In this document: piece after piece, positions 59,624 through 64,000 of the stretch
Layout of the letters: every line of letters starts with the position of its first letter
Position numbering within the stretch: position 1 is the stretch's first letter
Assembly: GCA_002256345.1 (NCBI GenBank)
Contig: NKIY01000003.1
Coordinates: 558,001 to 622,000, forward strand
Source of the DNA: Bradyrhizobiaceae bacterium PARB1
GTDB taxonomy: Bacteria; Pseudomonadota; Alphaproteobacteria; Rhizobiales; Xanthobacteraceae
DNA length: 64,000 nucleotides
Direction of reading: 5' to 3'
Translations under genes and position numbers: made by a program
Notes under the pieces: model-generated
What the model saw: only the letters and a program-made list of their open reading frames with translations
The model's database searches: none
What the model was told of the DNA's origin: nothing

Positions 59624-60325
59624 ATGACGCTCATCTATCCCGTCGAGAGCAATGCGGCCCACGCGCCGCGCCTCTCCCCCGGCTACAAGAGCACCATCAA
59701 GCGCGCGCCGCAGAAGCAGCGCATCCTGATGCCACATACATTGTCGGAACTGACCGGTCCCGTTTACGGCCACGAAACCGTGCGTCCCGGCGATCAGGAC
59801 CTCACCACCATGCATGCGGGCGAGCCGCTCGGCGAACGCATTATCGTCCATGGCACCGTGATGGACGAGGACGGCCGCGGCGTACCGAACACGCTGGTCG
59901 AACTCTGGCAGGCCAATGCCTGCGGCCGCTATATCCACGTCTGGGATCAGCATCCCGCGCCGATCGATCCGAATTTCACGGGCGCCGGCCGCGCCGTCAC
60001 CGACGCGCAGGGCAACTATAAGTTCGTCACCATCAAGCCCGGCGCCTATCCGTGGGGCAATCATCATAATGCGTGGCGCCCCGCACACATCCATTTCTCG
60101 GTGTTCGGCCACTCTTTCATCTCGCGCCTCGTGACGCAGATGTATTTCCCGAACGATCCGCTGTTCCCGTTCGATCCGATCTTCAATTCGGTGACGGACG
60201 AAAAGGCGCGCCTGCGCATGGTGTCGGAGTTCGATCTCGACACCACCGAGCCTGGCTGGGCGCTGGCCTATCGCTTCAACATCGTGCTGCGCGGCCGCAA
60301 TGCGACCCCGACGGAGAATCACTGA
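59624..60325 (+). CDS. pcaH: Protocatechuate 3,4-dioxygenase beta subunit
   Basis: 233 aa with AGGAAACC upstream. The non-heme Fe(III) ligands are visible: Tyr in NACGRYIHVWDQ (about 105), Tyr in PGAYPWGNHHNAW, and the two His of WRPAHIHFS. It cleaves the ring of protocatechuate to 3-carboxy-cis,cis-muconate. Its stop overlaps the pcaG start. Confidence 0.95.
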   Translation: MTLIYPVESNAAHAPRLSPGYKSTIKRAPQKQRILMPHTLSELTGPVYGHETVRPGDQDLTTMHAGEPLGERIIVHGTVMDEDGRGVPNTLVELWQANACGRYIHVWDQHPAPIDPNFTGAGRAVTDAQGNYKFVTIKPGAYPWGNHHNAWRPAHIHFSVFGHSFISRLVTQMYFPNDPLFPFDPIFNSVTDEKARLRMVSEFDLDTTEPGWALAYRFNIVLRGRNATPTENH

Positions 60326-60906
60326 TGCCCGGAATTACCCCGTCGCAGACCGTCGGCCCGTTCTACGCCTATGGCCTGACGCCGAACGGCAAATATGCCT
60401 GGAACGACGCCTTCACCAACAACTTGCTCACCCCCGACGTGACCGGCGACAAGATCCGCATAGAGGGCGTGATTTATGACGGTGACGGCAAGGTGGTGCC
60501 CGACGCCGTGCTGGAAATCTGGCAGGCCGATGCGCAGGGCCGCTTCGCCGATCCGCAGGACACCCGCGGCCAGCCGAACTCAAGCTTCAAGGGTTTCGGC
60601 CGCTCCGGCACCACCGACGCCGGCGAATATTCGTTCGACACCATCAAACCCGGCGCCGTGCCCGGCATCGATGGCAAGCCGCAGGCCCCGCATATCGTGA
60701 TGGCCGTGTTCGGCCGCGGCATGACCATGCAGTCGATGACGCGCATCTATTTCGAGGATGAAGCTGCAACGGCGAATGATGCTGTCATGCAGCTCGTGCC
60801 GGCAGATCGTCGTGCCACGCTGATCGCGAAGAAGACAGCATCCGGCGTGTACCGATTCGACGTGCATCTGCAGGGCGACAACGAGACGGTATTCTTCGAC
60901 GTGTGA
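60325..60906 (+). CDS. pcaG: Protocatechuate 3,4-dioxygenase alpha subunit
   Basis: 193 aa from the ATG at 60325, overlapping the pcaH stop by one base (TGATG). It shares the beta fold with PcaH but lacks the full Fe ligand set, as alpha subunits do. It starts PGITPSQTVGPFYAYGL and ends DVHLQGDNETVFFDV. It forms the heteromultimer with PcaH. The lactone and transferase genes pcaB, C, D, I and J are not in the window. Confidence 0.93.
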   Translation: MPGITPSQTVGPFYAYGLTPNGKYAWNDAFTNNLLTPDVTGDKIRIEGVIYDGDGKVVPDAVLEIWQADAQGRFADPQDTRGQPNSSFKGFGRSGTTDAGEYSFDTIKPGAVPGIDGKPQAPHIVMAVFGRGMTMQSMTRIYFEDEAATANDAVMQLVPADRRATLIAKKTASGVYRFDVHLQGDNETVFFDV

Positions 60907-60915
60907 GGTTACTTA

Positions 60916-60944
60916 ATCTCTTCCCGTTCTTTACGGGAAGAGAT
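60916..60944. terminator. Perfect 12-bp hairpin after pcaG
   Basis: ATCTCTTCCCGT (60916-60927) pairs perfectly with ACGGGAAGAGAT (60933-60944) around a 5-base loop, 10 bp after the pcaG stop. No T-run follows, so it may act as a processing or rho-related signal more than a classic terminator. Confidence 0.6.
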
Positions 60945-61017
60945 CGACCTGCGGGGCCAATCGATATTCATCGAGCCGCATAATCGCAGCAGCGAGGTGG
61001 ATGAAGCCGCGCTCCGC

Positions 61018-61998
61018 TTATAGCCATTTCTTCCACTTGAAGAAGAAGTAAGGCAGCACCGCAGCGAAGAACATCATCAGGATCGCCATGGGATAGCCGT
61101 GCTCCCAGTTGAGCTCGGGCATCAACTTGAAATTCATGCCATAGACCGAGGCGATCAGCGTCGGCGGCATCAGGACCACGGCCATCACCGAGAACAGCTT
61201 GATGATGTTGTTCTGCTCAAGATTGACGACGCCGAGCATGGCGTCGAGCGTGAAGGTGATCTTGCTCGACAGGTAGGAGGCGTGATCGGTCAGCGAGACC
61301 ACGTCTCGCTGCATGGTCTTGAGCTGGGCGCGCATGTCCTTCGACCATTTCACGCCCTCGGCTTCCGCCGTCACGAAGGTAACGAGGCGGCCAATGGAGA
61401 CCAGACTCTCACGCACTTTCGAGGTGAGGTCGCCCTTGCGGCCAATGGCAATCAGGATTTCCGAATAGCGCTTGGCATGGCCGGTGCGTTGCGACTCGTC
61501 GGGCTCGAAAATATCGTGGCTGACCTGGTCGATATCGGCGCCGACACGCTCCAGGATATCGGCGCAGCGGTCGATCACCGCGTCGAGGAGCTCCAGCAGC
61601 ACCGTCTCGCCATTGGCATTGGCCGGTGCGTTGCGGGCGAGCTTCATTTCCACCGAGGTGAAAGGCTTCGGCGCATCATAACGCACCGTGACGAGGCGCT
61701 GGCGGGTGAGAATGAACGTGACCGCGGTGACGCGCGGGTTCTCGCTATCCGACCCGCACATCAAGCTCGCGGTCATGTAGCGGGCGCCGTTCTCGATATA
61801 GAGACGGCTGGAGATCTCAATCTCCTGCATGTCCTCGCGGGTCGGGATCTCGACCCCGGCGAGCTTTTCCACCGCCTTGTCCTCGCCCGGCGACGGCTTC
61901 ACCATATCGATCCACACCGCATTGTCCGGCAAGGCCGACAGGTCGGTCGGCTCGGATTTCCGGAGGGCGTGATCGACGGGGGTGAAGACAGCCAGCAT
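61018..61998 (-). CDS. corA: Magnesium/cobalt transporter CorA
   Basis: 326 aa from the ATG at 61998; upstream in-frame codons lack a ribosome site. The C-terminal CorA signature YGMNFKLMPELNWEHGYP (about 290-307) holds the GMN motif, with two membrane helices around it. The N-terminal cytoplasmic funnel is acidic. It imports Mg2+ (and Co2+). It is on the opposite strand to the fadD remnant. Confidence 0.9.
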   Translation of the reverse strand: MLAVFTPVDHALRKSEPTDLSALPDNAVWIDMVKPSPGEDKAVEKLAGVEIPTREDMQEIEISSRLYIENGARYMTASLMCGSDSENPRVTAVTFILTRQRLVTVRYDAPKPFTSVEMKLARNAPANANGETVLLELLDAVIDRCADILERVGADIDQVSHDIFEPDESQRTGHAKRYSEILIAIGRKGDLTSKVRESLVSIGRLVTFVTAEAEGVKWSKDMRAQLKTMQRDVVSLTDHASYLSSKITFTLDAMLGVVNLEQNNIIKLFSVMAVVLMPPTLIASVYGMNFKLMPELNWEHGYPMAILMMFFAAVLPYFFFKWKKWL

Positions 61999-62168
61999 GG
62001 CAACTCCGCAATGGTTGAAGATGCAGGTAAGGAGCCGCTGGAAAAAGCGGCCGAACCGAATCGGTGGGAGGGTGACCATGCCCGATACGGATGCAGCCCT
62101 CATGACAGCCTTCTTGCACCGCGCCAACCCCATACATGCGCGAAATATCGTCGACCGTGCGATGGGAC

Positions 62169-62380
62169 ATTCCCGAATTCACAAGTACGATCGGCTCTCT
62201 CTCCCCTCTGCCGAAGTTGTGATCCGCAGCAGCGCGAGCCATCCGGTCTCGGTGGACGAGCCGGGCGAGCTTTGCGTGCGCGGTCCCCAAGTCATGCGCG
62301 GCTATTGGAACCGCCCGCAACTGCCTGAGGCGAATATCGGCAAGGTTATGCGCCGTTGCCTGAGGGCCGAACTGGCTGAG
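62169..62380 (+). pseudogene. fadD (long-chain acyl-CoA ligase) remnant
   Basis: In one frame, from 62175, the sequence reads EFTSTIG; a frameshift near 62195 then gives LPSAEVVIRSS and DEPGELCVRGPQVMRGYWNR (about 62258-62317), the core of FadD-type AMP ligases. This is joined directly to NIGKVMRRCLRAEL, the FadD C-terminus. About 130 residues, including the A8-loop region, are deleted, and the N-terminal part is absent. No start or usable frame remains. Nearby corA and sdpI are intact, so the decay is local. Confidence 0.75.
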
Positions 62381-62415
62381 ACCTCTCCCATCAACCCGCC
62401 ACCCGTCGATTGTCC

Positions 62416-63093
62416 CTAAGCCTCTTCCTCCCGGCCCAGACTCCGCCACACGCAATACGAATAGATGGTCGTGCCAAGGAGCAGGAGAGAAAGGCTCGTG
62501 AACAGCGTGATCGCCAGCATGATTGACGGCACGCCCAATCCCGCCGCGGCCAGGAGCACGAGCCCGGTCGCGACCGCGCCCCATCCGAAGACGCGATGTG
62601 TCCGGTACCACACATGGTCGCTGGCCAGCGTCCAGGGAAGCCGGATCCCGAGCGTGAAATTCGGCCGGATCTTGCCCGCGACATTCCCGGTCGCCACGAA
62701 ACACACGCCAACCAGCGCCGTCACAAGGCGCGGGATATCCAGCGTAAGATCCAGGGCGCTCGCAATCAAAAGCCCATGACAACCTGCCAGCAGCAAGATC
62801 GCAGTGACCCAGATCGTGTCATAGGCACGTTGCGAGCCGGCGAGATTGACCGCCCTCGGCTCGATCCGCGGCAGCAACACGAACAGGATTGTGAGCAGGG
62901 CGCAGAGGCCCGGCATGATGAGAAGCGCAGTCCACGCCTCGCTGAAGCGGTCCGGCTGGCCTGCAATGTCGAAATGCACCGGCACGCGCTTGTCGACCGG
63001 AATACGCGTCAAGACCCAGGCCGACGCACCCAAGGTGGCGGCGGTGACGAGCAGGCTGAAGCGCTGCGCCAGGTGTCCCAACGGGCGGCTCAT
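62416..63093 (-). CDS. sdpI: SdpI-like immunity protein (DUF1648 plus SdpI domain)
   Basis: 225 aa from the ATG at 63093, which overlaps the sdpR stop by four bases. The N-terminal DUF1648 motif PVHFDIAGQPDRF is followed by about six membrane helices. In the second half the SdpI domain reads IRPNFTLGIRLPWTL. In Bacillus, SdpI protects from the SdpC toxin and sequesters SdpR. No SdpC-type toxin is in the window. Confidence 0.8.
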   Translation of the reverse strand: MSRPLGHLAQRFSLLVTAATLGASAWVLTRIPVDKRVPVHFDIAGQPDRFSEAWTALLIMPGLCALLTILFVLLPRIEPRAVNLAGSQRAYDTIWVTAILLLAGCHGLLIASALDLTLDIPRLVTALVGVCFVATGNVAGKIRPNFTLGIRLPWTLASDHVWYRTHRVFGWGAVATGLVLLAAAGLGVPSIMLAITLFTSLSLLLLGTTIYSYCVWRSLGREEEA

Positions 63094-63413
63094 GGTGCTT
63101 GGTCCTCGTTCGGAGCGGGTTTCGGGATCGTGTCGGAAGCCGGCGGCTCGGGGGGCGACGCCCCAAAGCCGCTCATGAACAGCCACAGGGTTTCCTCCAG
63201 CACGGAGAGATTCAGCTGGTAAATGACGCTGGTGCCGGATTTCTCGCTGCGCACGAGATCGGCCTCGCGCAGGACGGCGAAATGACCCGACAGGGTCGGC
63301 TTCGCCAGATCGAAGCGCTTCGTGATCTCGCCCGCGGTCATTGCCCGCTCACGCAGGAGCCGGAGGATTTCGCGCCGGGTCGGATCGGAAAGGGCTTTGA
63401 AGACCGCGTTCAT
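63090..63413 (-). CDS. sdpR: SdpR/ArsR-family autorepressor
   Basis: 107 aa. Winged helix-turn-helix: ALSDPTRREILRLLRERAMT (about 7-26), the DNA-recognition helix LAKPTLSGHFAVLREADLV, then a C-terminal tail of Pro-rich residues. It lacks obvious Cys metal ligands and so is not a metal sensor. It forms an operon with sdpI and has a palindrome directly upstream. Confidence 0.85.
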   Translation of the reverse strand: MNAVFKALSDPTRREILRLLRERAMTAGEITKRFDLAKPTLSGHFAVLREADLVRSEKSGTSVIYQLNLSVLEETLWLFMSGFGASPPEPPASDTIPKPAPNEDQAP

Positions 63414-63414
63414 G

Positions 63415-63438
63415 TTCGGTAATTAGCAAATTAGCGAA
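63415..63438. promoter_or_regulatory. Candidate sdpR autorepressor operator
   Basis: TTCGGTAATT (63415-63424) and AATTAGCGAA (63429-63438) form a 10-bp inverted repeat with one mismatch and a 4-base spacer. It starts 2 bp upstream of the sdpR ATG, ideal for self-repression. Confidence 0.65.
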
Positions 63439-63763
63439 CGAGAGTCGATCTAATTCGGCGAGCGCCGAACGATGAGCTGTCACCTTATGACGACCGCGAC
63501 CTCCACCACTCGTCGAGCAATCCAAACATGCGACCTGCCAATCACAACTTCGGGAGAGGTCGTGAAAATGCGTAAACCTTGACCAGAGCTGGAAAATTTC
63601 TGCGGCAAATATGACACAGGTCGTAACCCGCATGCTGCACCGCGTATCTCGCCGCTGGAATCGCGGGAAAATTCAGCGATACTGCGCTTAACGGAATCGT
63701 GGCGCTTAGGGGCCTATTTTGAGGACGTAACATGCGTCCCGGCCTAGCAACTGGAACAGGGTT
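63439..63763. other. Intergenic region upstream of the L,D-transpeptidase gene
   Basis: 325 bp with no convincing coding sequence. It should hold the promoter of the lipoprotein gene at 63764 and the sdpR promoter upstream part. No clear motif was recognised. Confidence 0.5.
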
Positions 63764-64000
63764 ATGTCTCTCAAGATTCGACTGGGTTTGATCGTCGCCG
63801 CCGGCATAATGCTCTCGGGCTGCATGCAGACCACTGCCATGTATCAGCCGGCGCCGGAATCGAGCCTCAAGCCTAATGACAAGGCCCAGCTGGCCAAGGC
63901 GAAATACGCGAAGGTCAACCCACCGGAGCCGTTCCGTCGCGCGATCGTCGATTTCCATCGCAAGGAACTGCCGGGCTCGATCGTGGTCGATTCCGACAAC
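63764..64000 (+). CDS. L,D-transpeptidase family lipoprotein (N-terminal part)
   Basis: 79 codons to the right edge; the gene continues beyond. The ATG at 63764 is preceded by GGAACAGGG. A signal peptide ends in the lipobox LSGC (residues 17-20), so it is lipid-anchored. The mature region contains PFRRAIVDFHRKELPGSIVV, which resembles the start of the ErfK/YbiS L,D-transpeptidase region in Bradyrhizobium-type proteins. The catalytic Cys domain lies outside the window, so this call rests on the start of the domain only. Confidence 0.75.
   Translation, partial: MSLKIRLGLIVAAGIMLSGCMQTTAMYQPAPESSLKPNDKAQLAKAKYAKVNPPEPFRRAIVDFHRKELPGSIVVDSDN

Noticed and set aside
60916-60944. The pcaG hairpin as a classic rho-independent terminator.
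   Set aside because: The stem is perfect but no T-run follows in either direction, so it is listed only as a hairpin with a modest score.
61982-62419. A 145-codon open frame across the fadD remnant.
   Set aside because: Its first 60 codons are antisense to corA or unmatched; only the middle resembles FadD and it is interrupted by a deletion, so it is listed as a pseudogene.
63542-63958. A 138-codon minus-strand open frame over the lipoprotein start.
   Set aside because: The plus strand encodes a signal peptide with lipobox and an L,D-transpeptidase start; the minus frame has no motifs.

Overview
The window is 64 kb of a GC-rich alphaproteobacterial chromosome. Gene content points to the Nitrobacteraceae/Bradyrhizobiaceae (Bradyrhizobium, Rhodopseudomonas, Tardiphaga or Afipia-like): a GlpSTPQV-type glycerol ABC operon, PhaR-controlled polyhydroxybutyrate genes, solute-binding proteins of the TctC/Bug type, and several families of short palindromic extragenic repeats typical of that group. 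This placement is inference. No rRNA, tRNA, CRISPR array, phage or intact insertion sequence was seen. Genes are dense, overlap at stop/start codons in operons, and nearly all are intact.

Layout. 1-2.7 kb: a small catabolic locus (TctC-like binding protein, beta-hydroxyacid dehydrogenase with DUF1932, RraA-type aldolase) with a divergent GntR regulator. 2.8-11.3 kb: glycerol/glycerol-3-phosphate operon glpD-S-T-P-Q-(DUF2160)-V with glpR upstream. 11.4-18 kb: a 65-aa orphan protein, a YciA-like thioesterase and a fatty-acid beta-oxidation set (FadE, thiolase, FadJ). 18.3-24.1 kb: flavin reductase, then an RND efflux operon (adaptor, pump, TetR) with a striking 18-bp palindromic operator. 24.2-29.5 kb: MFS permease, YegD-like Hsp70, Tex. 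29.6-33.8 kb: amidase, cytosine-deaminase-like hydrolase, NTF2-like protein, second TctC-like binding protein. 33.9-40.6 kb: CBS-domain transporter, aroB-aroK, a 48-aa membrane peptide, a TetR/reductase/NTF2 cassette, xerD. 40.6-44.4 kb: siderophore-interacting protein, methyltransferase, gloB, cupin, EamA exporter. 44.5-48.1 kb: phaB, phaA, phaR, O6-methylguanine methyltransferase. 48.3-58.1 kb: glnD, ssuACB, OsmC-like protein, membrane protein, mutS. 58.3-60.9 kb: pcaF-pcaH-pcaG. 61-64 kb: corA, a decayed fadD remnant, an sdpI-sdpR-like immunity/repressor pair, and the start of an L,D-transpeptidase lipoprotein.

Together the genes describe a metabolically versatile heterotroph: it takes up glycerol, sulfonates and (iso)carboxylates, cleaves protocatechuate to beta-ketoadipate and acetyl-CoA/succinyl-CoA, oxidises fatty acids, and stores acetyl-CoA as PHB. 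The most informative mechanistic signal is in GlpS/GlpT. GlpS lacks the H-loop histidine and GlpT lacks the LSGGQ signature, so every lost residue falls in one of the two ATP sites. Other signals worth checking are the RND operator, the sdpRI-like pair with its own palindrome but no toxin gene, the fadD remnant, and the REP-like repeat families.
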